Positions 24,896 through 32,471 of a stretch of 52,021 nucleotides of DNA are shown piece after piece. The number at the start of each line of letters is the position of its first letter. Position 1 is the stretch's first letter. Made by a program: the position numbers and the translations under genes. Source of the stretch: Solirubrobacterales bacterium (lineage in GTDB: Bacteria; Actinomycetota; Thermoleophilia; Solirubrobacterales; 70-9). The DNA lies in NCBI GenBank assembly GCA_017882505.1, contig JADGPJ010000008.1, forward strand, positions 1 through 52,021, read 5' to 3'. The notes under the pieces are model-generated. The model ran no database searches and was not told the origin of the DNA. It was given only the letters and a program-made list of their open reading frames with translations.

Positions 24896-25485
24896 GACGG
24901 AAAGACCGCCCCATGCAACGCAGCGCGCTGGAGACGAATACCTCCGAACGGCTGGCGGAGATCGTCGAAGCGGCCGAGCAGGCTGCCAGAAAGGTGATCG
25001 ACGATGCCGAATCGGAGGGCCGCCGCTATCTCTCCGAGGCGCAGGAGGAGGCCGACCGGATCGTCGCCGAGCGGCTCGGCTCCCTGTCGGAGGTCGCCGA
25101 CTCGCTGATCGCTCAGGCCGAGGCGATCAGGCGCCAGTCCGAGCGTTTGCTCGAATCGCTCGCCGTGGCGAAGGCCCAACTCGACGTCGACGGCGGCGCC
25201 GAAGCGGAGGCTGCTCCGGACCAGGCCGAGAGCACCCAAGCCGAGCACTGGTCGCGTGTCTCCCACCTCAGCGCCGTCGCTCCGGTCGCGAGGCCCGAGG
25301 AGGAGGGACCGCCGGCGGATCGGAGCGACCCAAAGCCCGGAACTCCCGCCGGAGCGCGCCTGCTGGCGACGCAGATGGCGGTTTCGGGCAACAGCCGAGA
25401 GGAAATCGAGTCCAGGCTCAGAAACGGTTTCGAGATCGACGACACCGACGCGATCCTGGACGCGATACTCGGACCGGAGGAATAG
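24892..25485 (+). CDS. coiled-coil protein of unknown function in the arg operon
   Basis: Unrecognised acidic protein of 197 aa. Residues about 10-95 form a long charged helix with heptad character (RLAEIVEAAEQAARKVI, EAQEEADRIVAERLGS), resembling DivIVA or F-ATPase b-type coiled coils. A Pro-rich linker follows (about 125-150). The C-terminal block ARLLATQMAVSGNSREEIES plus DAILDAILG looks like a conserved small helical domain. The start is uncertain: GTG 24892 overlaps the argD stop like the other arg junctions, while ATG 24913 has GGAAAG upstream. It occupies the place where argF/argR are found in related clusters. DivIVA-like scaffold or sensor role is speculation. Confidence 0.65.
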   Translation: MRRKDRPMQRSALETNTSERLAEIVEAAEQAARKVIDDAESEGRRYLSEAQEEADRIVAERLGSLSEVADSLIAQAEAIRRQSERLLESLAVAKAQLDVDGGAEAEAAPDQAESTQAEHWSRVSHLSAVAPVARPEEEGPPADRSDPKPGTPAGARLLATQMAVSGNSREEIESRLRNGFEIDDTDAILDAILGPEE

Positions 25486-25489
25486 ACAG

Positions 25490-25855
25490 GTGCACGAGGA
25501 CCCGACCCGAATGATGAGGACCCAAGGGGGCGACCCCGACGGCGGTCACCCGCGCGGCAACATGCGCCTGGTGGTGGCCTGCCTGGTCGCGGTGATCGTC
25601 GGCCTCGTCATCGCGGTGATCGTGATCGCCGGCAACGACAACGGCAGCAGCGCGACCACGTCGAGTTCGGAATCGGTGTCGACGACGCCGGAAACGAGCG
25701 CGAGCACGACGACCACGGGTTCGACCACGACCGAACAGACGACGTCGGAATCGACGTCTACCGAACCGACGGAAACGACGACTGGCGAAACGACGCCGAC
25801 CGAACCGACGACCCCCGAAGAAGAAGAAGGCAGCGGCGGCATCGAAGCGCCCTAG
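25490..25855 (+). CDS. single-pass membrane protein with Thr-rich tail
   Basis: 121 aa. Short cytosolic N-terminus (HEDPTRMMRTQGGDPDGG), one membrane helix (about 25-45, LVVACLVAVIVGLVIAVIVI), then an outside tail of Ser/Thr/Glu/Pro low complexity (about 50-115) that could be glycosylated or span the wall. No enzyme motif. The GTG at 25490 is fixed by GGAGG (25476-25480) 9 nt upstream, which lies in the end of the preceding coiled-coil gene. The two genes are therefore linked and may act together at the envelope. No function known. Confidence 0.65.
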   Translation: MHEDPTRMMRTQGGDPDGGHPRGNMRLVVACLVAVIVGLVIAVIVIAGNDNGSSATTSSSESVSTTPETSASTTTTGSTTTEQTTSESTSTEPTETTTGETTPTEPTTPEEEEGSGGIEAP

Positions 25856-25912
25856 CGCCGCCGCCGGCCGGGCACTCGCCACGAAGTTCGGCGTGCGAGA
25901 CTTGCGCCTCTC

Positions 25913-27193
25913 GTGAGCCCCCAGCCACCACACTCAGAGCCGACCGCCAGCTACGAGGCGAACCCGGCGGACGTGCACCGCGTGCTCCTGCTCTACTCGG
26001 GTGGGCTCGACACCAGCGTGATGCTGAAGTGGATCCAGGACTCCTACCAAGCCGAGGTGGTGTGCCTCACCGTCAACCTCGGCCAGCCCGGCGAGGACTA
26101 CGGCGTGATCGAGGCCAAGGCGCGCCAGCTCGGCGCCGTCGACTGCCACATCGTCGACGCCCGCCAGCGCTTTGCCGAGGAGTTCCTGGCGCCGGCGATC
26201 AAGGCCAACGCCGTCTACGGCAACGGCTACCCGCTCTTCACCGCCCTCGGTAGACCGCTGATTGCCCAGATGGCGGTGGAATACGCGCGGCAGAGCGGCT
26301 GCGACACGATCGCCCACGGCTGCACCGGCAAGGGCAATGACCAGGTGCGGATCGAGGCCACGGTGGCGACTCTGGCGCCGGAGCTGCGGACGATCGCCCC
26401 GGTTCGCTCCTGGCAGATGGGCCGCGAGGAGGAGATCGCCTACGCCCGCGAGCACGGGATCCCGGTCAAGGGCGGCACCGAGGCCGCCCCCTACTCGATC
26501 GACGACAACCTCTGGGGCCGCTCCTCGGAGGGTCGCTGGATCGAGGATCTCGGCCACGCGCCCGACGACGACGTCTTCCAGCTCGTCACCCGTCCCGAGT
26601 TGGCGCCCGACGAGGCGCAGACGGTGACGATCGGCTTCGAGGCCGGCCTGCCGGTCTCGCTCGACGGCGAGCGGATGGGGCTGGTCGACCTGCTCGAAGC
26701 GGCTGCCGAGATCGGCTGCCGTCACGGGGTCGGGATCCTCGACCACATCGAGGACCGGATCGTCGGCCTCAAGGTCCGCGACATCTACGAGGTCCCGGCG
26801 GCCGCCCTGGTCCTGACCGCGCACGAGGAGCTCGAGCGGCTGGTCGGGACGATCCACCAGAACCAGTTCAAGCCGGGCCTCGACCAGAAGTGGGGTTACC
26901 TGGTCTACGCCGGGCTCTGGTGGGAGCCGCTGCGCACCGACCTCGATGCCTACATGGACGCGGTCAACGCCCAGGTGACCGGGGAGATCGGCCTGCGCCT
27001 CTACAAAGGCGGCGTCCGCGTCGTCACCCGCTCCTCGCCCAACGCCGTCTACGACGCCGACCTGGCGAGCTTCTCGCAGTCCGGAGGCCTCTTCTCACAA
27101 TCCGCCTCGCCGGGCTTCATCGAGCTCTGGTCGCTGCAGTCGCGGATGGCGCACATGATCCGCCAGCGCGGCGGGGAGAAGGGGGGAGACTGA
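25913..27193 (+). CDS. argG: argininosuccinate synthase
   Basis: Joins citrulline and aspartate with ATP. 426 aa. P-loop LLLYSGGLDTSVMLKW near residue 25, then AHGCTGKGNDQVRIE, APVRSW, DDNLWGRSSEGRWIED and RLYKGGVRVVTR. The GTG at 25913 gives a 20-residue lead (MSPQPPHSEPTASYEANPAD) before the usual start; GTG 25972 is the alternative and would start directly at the first strand. It follows the two unknown genes with a 57-bp gap. Citrulline must come from an argF elsewhere, and argH is also outside the window. The stop overlaps the next small ORF. Confidence 0.95.
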   Translation: MSPQPPHSEPTASYEANPADVHRVLLLYSGGLDTSVMLKWIQDSYQAEVVCLTVNLGQPGEDYGVIEAKARQLGAVDCHIVDARQRFAEEFLAPAIKANAVYGNGYPLFTALGRPLIAQMAVEYARQSGCDTIAHGCTGKGNDQVRIEATVATLAPELRTIAPVRSWQMGREEEIAYAREHGIPVKGGTEAAPYSIDDNLWGRSSEGRWIEDLGHAPDDDVFQLVTRPELAPDEAQTVTIGFEAGLPVSLDGERMGLVDLLEAAAEIGCRHGVGILDHIEDRIVGLKVRDIYEVPAAALVLTAHEELERLVGTIHQNQFKPGLDQKWGYLVYAGLWWEPLRTDLDAYMDAVNAQVTGEIGLRLYKGGVRVVTRSSPNAVYDADLASFSQSGGLFSQSASPGFIELWSLQSRMAHMIRQRGGEKGGD

Positions 27194-27345
27194 TGTACGA
27201 CAGCTTCGGAAGAGCAGCCGTGCGGTTCGCGTTCGGATACCTGCGCCGTCGCTACCGGCGTGAGATCAGGATCGGCTTCGGCCTCAGCGTGGTGGTGATC
27301 GGCATCGGCGCGTTCCTGGCCAGCCGCAACGTACGCGAGGGCTGA
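27193..27345 (+). CDS. 50-aa membrane protein coupled to argG
   Basis: Small protein with a basic N-terminal segment (RFAFGYLRRRYRREIR) and one membrane helix (about 28-44, IGFGLSVVVIGIGAFLA). The ATG overlaps the argG stop (TGATG), and a good Shine-Dalgarno GGGGGGAG lies just upstream inside argG. Coupling plus ribosome site argue for a real gene. Function unknown. Confidence 0.55.
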   Translation: MYDSFGRAAVRFAFGYLRRRYRREIRIGFGLSVVVIGIGAFLASRNVREG

Positions 27346-27405
27346 TCCGCAACGCTTCCGATCCGCAAGTTTCCATGCGGGTTATCGTCAACTTGTGAGG
27401 AAGCG
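27344..27405. repeat. direct and inverted repeats before the Rpf-like gene
   Basis: GATCCGCAA occurs at 27344-27352 and 27360-27368, a 16-bp period that would place both units on nearly opposite helix faces. CGCTTCC (27353-27359) and GGAAGCG (27399-27405) form a perfect 7-bp inverted repeat around them. This could be an activator site or an RNA stem controlling the wall hydrolase. -10 TAGCCT (27420-27425) follows. Confidence 0.4.
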
Positions 27406-27441
27406 CTAACAAAGTCCGCTAGCCTCAGGCTCCTCTTGGGG

Positions 27442-28473
27442 GTGGCACGGACCAGAAACGAATTCGTCGCAATTTGCAGCGGGGTGGCGCTGTTCTGTGG
27501 CCTCTTGGTGGCGGTTCTGGCGATCGCCGCCAACGCGCGGGCCGCCGACGCCGGCAGCCTCGAAGCGAAGCTCTCCTCGGCGCGCGGCGAAGCCGGCTCG
27601 ATCGCCGCCGGCCTGCGCGAAAGCCACGAACAGCTCACCGCCGCCGAAGGCGAAGCGGCGGCGGCCGAAGCGCACGAGGAACGGCTCTCCGGCCTGCTGG
27701 CCGAAGGCGAAGAGCGCGCCGCGGCGCTGAGCGACAAGGTCGCGCTCACCCGCAGGCGACTGGCGTCCGAGAGGGCGCGACTGCGCCGCTCCCGTCAGGC
27801 CCTGGCCGAGCGGCTGGTGGCGATCTACGAGAGCGGCACGCCGAGCACCGCCAGCCTGGTGCTCGGCTCCAGCGACTACCAGGACCTGCTTACCCAGACC
27901 GAATACCTGCGCGAGATCTCCGAATCCGACAGCGCCCTGGCCAGCCGCGTCGAGCAGGTCCGCAACGCCGTCGAGCACGAGGTCGGTGTGGTCAGCGACC
28001 TGAGGCAGAAGGCCGTCGCCTACGACGAACGCCTGGCCGCGGCCCGCTCGGAAATCTCCGCGGTGCGCGAAGCCGCCCAGGCCTCCGCGTCTCACCTGCA
28101 GTCGGTCAGCGCCGGCCGCGAAGCCTCGCTCGCACAGTTGAAACGGAGCATCGGCAATTGGGTCGCCGAGGTCCAGGAAGCGCGGGCGGCCGAAGCGCGG
28201 GTGTCGACCGAAGCCGAAGCCGAAGAAGAAGTCGGGCGCTGGCTCGGCGGCCCGTACTCGATCCCGGCCTACATCGTGATGTGCGAGTCCGGCGGCAACT
28301 ACAGCGCCGTCAACCCATCTTCCGGCGCCGGCGGCGCCTACCAGGTGCTGCCGTCCACCTGGGAACTCTACGGCGGCAAGGGCGAACCCCAGAACGCCCT
28401 CAAAGCCGAACAGGACCGGATCGCGAGCGAAATCTGGGCGGATTCAGGACCTAGCGCTTGGGTGTGTGGGTGA
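27442..28473 (+). CDS. secreted coiled-coil protein with Rpf/transglycosylase-like domain
   Basis: Probable peptidoglycan-cleaving enzyme acting outside the cell. 343 aa. Signal peptide (about 1-36, core GVALFCGLLVAVLAIAANARA with AxA-like site), two long coiled coils (about 40-240) like those of RipA/EnvC-type wall hydrolases, then a C-terminal lysozyme-fold domain (about 265-343). That domain has IVMCESGGNYSAVNP with the catalytic Glu282 and GAYQVLPSTWELYGG, as in resuscitation-promoting factors, and ends SAWVCG with a Cys pairing with the one in MCESGG. GTG 27442 was preferred to TTG 27436. It probably ends with the folded element that starts right after its stop. Confidence 0.85.
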   Translation: MARTRNEFVAICSGVALFCGLLVAVLAIAANARAADAGSLEAKLSSARGEAGSIAAGLRESHEQLTAAEGEAAAAEAHEERLSGLLAEGEERAAALSDKVALTRRRLASERARLRRSRQALAERLVAIYESGTPSTASLVLGSSDYQDLLTQTEYLREISESDSALASRVEQVRNAVEHEVGVVSDLRQKAVAYDERLAAARSEISAVREAAQASASHLQSVSAGREASLAQLKRSIGNWVAEVQEARAAEARVSTEAEAEEEVGRWLGGPYSIPAYIVMCESGGNYSAVNPSSGAGGAYQVLPSTWELYGGKGEPQNALKAEQDRIASEIWADSGPSAWVCG

Positions 28474-28588
28474 CCAGGGACCCCGGGTAGGGGTTTCACT
28501 TAACTTTTTTGTGGGACCGCTTCCAGCTTCGCCCGGAGCTGGGAAGCAAAAAAGTACAAGACGTTCCACCCCTACCCGGGACCCCTGG
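28474..28588 (+). ncRNA. rod-like inverted-repeat element (possible structured RNA)
   Basis: Starts the base after the wall hydrolase stop. The outer arms 28474-28494 and 28568-28588 pair at 19 of 21 positions. Inside, ACTTTTTT (28503-28510) pairs with AAAAAAGT (28548-28555) and GCTTCCAGCT (28519-28528) with AGCTGGGAAGC (28537-28547, one bulged G). The loop is TCGCCCGG. The A/T-rich inner arm is striking in this high-GC DNA. It is not an ordinary terminator, because the A run follows the stem on both strands. It could be a stable RNA, a 3'-end processing structure or a MITE-like element. No known family recognised. Confidence 0.55.
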
Positions 28589-28605
28589 ACGCGCGCCGTC
28601 TAAGC

Positions 28606-28792
28606 GCTCGTCCCTCGGGACGGGCAGATTTCAACCTCTCTCGGTCAGAGCTTGCGAGGGACGGTGGAGGGGTTGCGGTGTCCCTCTCGCAAGCGGCGTC
28701 CTGATTTTCGCCATGCCCGTCGGCGAGAGATGCGCAGTTAACGGCGAAAATCCCAGCGCAGCGGGAGGGACGGCCCGACCCCTCCCTCCGCC
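28606..28792 (+). ncRNA. four further consecutive stem-loops
   Basis: Stem 1: GCTCGTCC-CTCG-GGACGGGC (28606-28625). Stem 2: GCTTGCGAGGGAC (28650-28662) with GTCCCTC-TC-GCAAGC (28680-28694). Stem 3: GATTTTCGCC (28703-28712) with GGCGAAAATC (28743-28752), 10 perfect pairs. Stem 4: GGAGGGA (28764-28770) with TCCCTCC (28783-28789), extended by GC/GC past a bulge. In stem 3, TCGCC can also pair with GGCGA at 28722-28726, giving two exclusive folds. The stretch has no supported reading frame. Together with the rod it fills most of the 418-bp gap before dnaE. Confidence 0.5.
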
Positions 28793-28891
28793 TATGCAGT
28801 TTTCTGCCCCGAAGACCCCCGGAAGTAGCGCGAAAGGGTCGTGGAAGGCGGCGGTGGCATCTGCCCCGGTTGGCATGATCGGCGACAGCCC
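28793..28891. other. dnaE upstream region
   Basis: About 100 bp after the last stem-loop. Contains CATGAT (28874-28879) as a possible -10, 12 nt before the dnaE GTG. No Shine-Dalgarno and no gene seen. Confidence 0.3.
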
Positions 28892-31800
28892 GTGAGTTCC
28901 CCTGCCGCCGTCCATCTGCATGCCCACAGCGAGTACTCGCTGCTCGATGGCGCCTGCAAGATCGATGCGATGGCGGCACGGGCGGCGGAGCTCGGTCAGC
29001 CTGCCCTTGGACTCACCGATCACGGGGTGATGAACGGCGCCGTCGATCTCTACAAGGCCTGCAAGAAGCACGGGATCAAACCGATCGTCGGGCTCGAGGC
29101 CTATCTGGTCGAGGATCGCAAGACGATCAGGGAACAGACTCGATACGAGCGCAACCACCTGACGCTCCTGGCCGAAAGCGACCTCGGCTTCTCCAACCTG
29201 GTCAAGCTCACCTCGGCCGGCTTCCTCGAGGGCTTCTCACGCGGGAAGGCCAACGTCGACATGGACCTGCTCTCCCAGCATTCCGAGGGCGTGATCGTCC
29301 TCACCGGCTGCCTGCAGTCCCGTTTTTGCCGCCGCCTGGTCGAAGAGCGCGCCGGCGACGCCCGCGCCCACCTCGACGACCTGATCCAGGCATTCGGGCC
29401 CGACCAGGTCTATTTCGAGGTGCAGAAGAACGGCATCGCCGAGCAGGACAAGGCCAACGCGGGGATCGTCCGCTTCGCCCGTGAGCTCGGCCGGCCGGTG
29501 GTCGGCACCGCCGACGTCCACTACCTGCGGCGCGAGGACTTCGCCAACCACGCGGCGCTGCTCTGCGTGCAGACGAAGTCGACCCTGGAAGCGCCGAAGA
29601 TGAGCTTCGACACGAACGAGTTCTACATCAAGAGCTCGGAGGAAATGATCGAGTCCTTCGCCGAGTGGCCGGAGGCCGTCCCGACCTCGCGCGAGATCGC
29701 CGAACGCTGCTCGCTGGACATCGAGCTCGGCAGCCTGCTGCTGCCGCGCTACCCGACCGAGAACGGCGAGGAGCCCGAGGCGATGCTGCGCCGGCTCGCC
29801 GGCGAGGGGCTGCGCGCGCGCTACGGCGACCCGGCTCCCGCCGAGGCCGTGGAGCGGCTCGAGTTCGAGCTCGGGGTGATCGAGGAGATGGGCTTTTCCT
29901 CCTATTTCCTGATCGTCTGGGACTTCGTCCGCTACGCGAAGGAGAACGGCGTCGCCGTCGGCCCGGGCCGAGGATCGGCGGCGGGCTCGATCGTCTCCTA
30001 CATCCTCAAGATCACCGATCTCGACCCGCTCGCCGAGGGCCTGATCTTCGAGCGCTTCCTCAACCCCGGCCGCAAGTCGATGCCGGACATCGACATCGAT
30101 TTCTCCGTCCGCGGCCGCGAGCGGATGATCCGCTACGTCGGCGAGAAGTACGGCCGCGAATCGGTCGCCCAGATCATCACCTTCGGCAAGATGGCGCCGC
30201 GCGCGGCGACCCGCGACGCCGCCCGCGTCCTCGGTTTCGACTACGGGACCGGCGACCGCCTTGCGAAGCAGATCCCGGAGCCGATCATGGGCCGCAGCCC
30301 CTCCTTCGAGGAATGCCTGAAGTCGGGCCAGGAGCTGAAACGGACCTACGACGCCGAGCCCGACGCGAAGAAGATCATCGACGTCGCCCAGGGCCTCGAG
30401 GGAATCATCCGCAACAACTCGATCCACGCCGCCGCGGTGGTGATCTCCGACCGTCCTCTGCAGGAGGTCGTGCCGCTGCAGCTGGCCGAGGACCGCAACG
30501 CCCCGGCGGCGGCCGGCAACGGCAACGGCTCGGCCAAGCCGGAGCGCCAGTACAAGATCGTGACCCAGTACTCGATGGGTCCGATCGAGGAGCTGGGACT
30601 GCTGAAGATGGACTTCCTCGGCCTCCGCAACCTCGACGTGATCGAGGACGCGATCGACATCATCGCCCGCTCGCGCGGCGAGACGATCGACATGGAGCAG
30701 ATCCCGATCGACGACGCCAAGACCTACGCGATGCTGGCCAAGGGCGACTCGACCGGCGTCTTCCAGTTCGAGTCCGAGGGCATGCGCGACGCGCTGCGCA
30801 AGGTCGGGCCGACCGAGTTCGCCGATCTGGTCGCGCTCGGCGCCCTCTACCGGCCCGGGGCGATGGCCTATATCCCCGCCTACGCGAAGGGCAAGAAAGA
30901 CCCATCGACGGTGCGCTACCCGGACCCGCGCCTGCGCGCGATCACCGAGGAGACCCACGGCTGCGTCATCTACCAGGAGCAGCTGATGGAGATCTCGCGC
31001 TCGATGGCGGGCTTCACGGGCGCCGAGGCGGACGACCTGCGCAAGGCGATCGGCAAGAAGAAGCGCGAGCTGATGGCGACGATGAAAGACAAATTCATGC
31101 AGGGGCTGGCGGAATCGAACACCGCCCCGAACGTCGCCAAGGACCTCTGGAAGCTGAACGAAGCGGCAGCCGACTACTCCTTCAACAAGTCCCACGCCGC
31201 CTGCTACGGGCTGATCTCCTACCGCACCGCCTACCTCAAGGCCAACTACCCGGCGGAGTACATGGCGGCGGTGATCTCCTCGGTGATGAACACCAAAGAC
31301 AAGGTCCCGTTCTTCGTCAACCGCTGCGCGGAGATGGGGATCGACGTGCTGCCGCCGGACGTCAACTCCTCCGACCACAGCTTCGTCGTCAACGAGAAGG
31401 CGATCCGCTTCGGCCTCGACGCGGTCAAGAACGTCGGCCACTCGGCGGTGGAGGCGATCCTGCGCGCCCGCGAGGACGGCGCCAGCTTGGCCTCGATCTG
31501 GGACTTCTGCGAGCGGGTCGACTCTCGCGCGGTCAACAAACGGGCGATCGAGTGCCTGATCAAGTGCGGCGCGCTCGACTCGACCGGGGCGACCCGCCGG
31601 GGAATGCTGGAGGCGCTGCCGGCAGCCCAGTCGGCCGGTCAGAAGGCCCAGGAGGACGCCCAGATGGGGCAGGGGTCGATCTTCGACTTCGGCGAGGACG
31701 CCGGCGGCGGGGCGACGCAGTCCCAGGCTCATCACCGGCCGCCGATCTCGGGCGCCGAGTTCGACCGGGCCGAGCTGCTGGCGATGGAGAAGGAGACCCT

Positions 31801-32422
31801 CGGCACCTACCTCTCCTCGCATCCGCTGGCCGAAGTCGGAGCCGCCCTGCGGGCGCGGGTGGACTGCAGCCTGGCCCAGCTCGGCGGCAAGCCCGACGGC
31901 GCCTGGGTGACGGTTGGCGGCATCGTCGTCGACTGCAAGAAGATCCGCACCAAGAGCGGCAGCCAGATGATGTTCGCGACCCTCGACGACGTCGAGGGTC
32001 AGGTCGAGATGCTGGTCTTCAAGGCCGACCAGGCCGAGAGCGCGGCGGTGATCGCCCCCGACGCGATCGTCCTCGTTCGCGGCCGGCTCGACCACAAGGA
32101 CCGCGGCGAGACCAAGCTTGTCGTTCAGGAGGCGCAGCGCTTCGAACCCGACAGCGACGAGATCGCCAGCGCCGCCAAGGTCGCGATCCCGACCGGGCCG
32201 ATCCAGCTGACGGTCGACGCCGCGACCCTCAACCCGGAACTCGTCGACGAACTGAAGGCCGTCTTCGAGCACCACAAGGGAGACTCCGACGTCCACCTCG
32301 TGATGCAGACCAGCGCCGGCCCGAAACGCCTGCGCTTCGGCAGCGAGTACCGGGTTCGGCCGTCGAGCAATCTGCGCAACGAGATCGGCCAGGTTCTGGG
32401 GCCGGACGCCCTGGCGGCTTGA
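28892..32422 (+). CDS. dnaE: DNA polymerase III alpha subunit (DnaE1 type)
   Basis: Replicative polymerase of the C family, 1176 aa. N-terminal PHP domain (about 5-270, HLHAHSEYSLLDGACK, LTDHGVMNG) with its metal ligands, hence a possible proofreading role as in other DnaE1 proteins. Catalytic aspartates are in PDIDIDFS (Asp401, Asp403) and MDFLGLRNL (Asp574). The tail has a helix-hairpin-helix region (about 830-890) and a C-terminal OB fold (about 990-1070, VTVGGIVVDCKKIRTKSGSQ). The GTG at 28892 gives the standard start SSPAAVHLHAHSEYSLLDG. Single-gene unit behind the folded region. Confidence 0.97.
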   Translation: MSSPAAVHLHAHSEYSLLDGACKIDAMAARAAELGQPALGLTDHGVMNGAVDLYKACKKHGIKPIVGLEAYLVEDRKTIREQTRYERNHLTLLAESDLGFSNLVKLTSAGFLEGFSRGKANVDMDLLSQHSEGVIVLTGCLQSRFCRRLVEERAGDARAHLDDLIQAFGPDQVYFEVQKNGIAEQDKANAGIVRFARELGRPVVGTADVHYLRREDFANHAALLCVQTKSTLEAPKMSFDTNEFYIKSSEEMIESFAEWPEAVPTSREIAERCSLDIELGSLLLPRYPTENGEEPEAMLRRLAGEGLRARYGDPAPAEAVERLEFELGVIEEMGFSSYFLIVWDFVRYAKENGVAVGPGRGSAAGSIVSYILKITDLDPLAEGLIFERFLNPGRKSMPDIDIDFSVRGRERMIRYVGEKYGRESVAQIITFGKMAPRAATRDAARVLGFDYGTGDRLAKQIPEPIMGRSPSFEECLKSGQELKRTYDAEPDAKKIIDVAQGLEGIIRNNSIHAAAVVISDRPLQEVVPLQLAEDRNAPAAAGNGNGSAKPERQYKIVTQYSMGPIEELGLLKMDFLGLRNLDVIEDAIDIIARSRGETIDMEQIPIDDAKTYAMLAKGDSTGVFQFESEGMRDALRKVGPTEFADLVALGALYRPGAMAYIPAYAKGKKDPSTVRYPDPRLRAITEETHGCVIYQEQLMEISRSMAGFTGAEADDLRKAIGKKKRELMATMKDKFMQGLAESNTAPNVAKDLWKLNEAAADYSFNKSHAACYGLISYRTAYLKANYPAEYMAAVISSVMNTKDKVPFFVNRCAEMGIDVLPPDVNSSDHSFVVNEKAIRFGLDAVKNVGHSAVEAILRAREDGASLASIWDFCERVDSRAVNKRAIECLIKCGALDSTGATRRGMLEALPAAQSAGQKAQEDAQMGQGSIFDFGEDAGGGATQSQAHHRPPISGAEFDRAELLAMEKETLGTYLSSHPLAEVGAALRARVDCSLAQLGGKPDGAWVTVGGIVVDCKKIRTKSGSQMMFATLDDVEGQVEMLVFKADQAESAAVIAPDAIVLVRGRLDHKDRGETKLVVQEAQRFEPDSDEIASAAKVAIPTGPIQLTVDAATLNPELVDELKAVFEHHKGDSDVHLVMQTSAGPKRLRFGSEYRVRPSSNLRNEIGQVLGPDALAA

Positions 32423-32459
32423 TTCGGCCAAACCGCTTGGTTCCGCGGTGTCGGCTCCC

Positions 32460-32465
32460 TAGACT
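32460..32465 (+). promoter_or_regulatory. leaderless -10 box TAGACT for the Cys-rich protein
   Basis: TAGACT, then TCACAC, then ATG 32472: spacing 6 nt. No Shine-Dalgarno. Confidence 0.6.
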
Positions 32466-32471
32466 TCACAC

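Noticed and set aside
24887-24902. Terminator at the end of argD
   Set aside because: The hairpin has no U tract and the downstream genes continue with overlaps.
28503-28555. Rod tip as an intrinsic terminator
   Set aside because: The A run, not a U run, follows the stem in the transcript of either strand.
28644-28700. Possible SRP RNA (GGTCAG near a long hairpin)
   Set aside because: The conserved GGAAG-type tetraloop and asymmetric loop motifs of SRP helix 8 are absent.
28509-28895. 128-codon frame through the stem-loop region before dnaE
   Set aside because: No ribosome site, no motif, and composition follows the hairpins (Pro/Gly/Ser/Arg mix). It also overlaps the dnaE start.
29100-30000. 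Polymerase-histidinol phosphatase domain read as a separate PHP gene
   Set aside because: The frame is continuous with the polymerase core; it is the normal DnaE N-terminal domain.
29237-32431. 1064-codon open frame opposite dnaE
   Set aside because: It is the antisense shadow of a high-GC gene. Its translation is Arg/Asp/His/Val-rich without domain motifs, while the plus frame is a complete DnaE.
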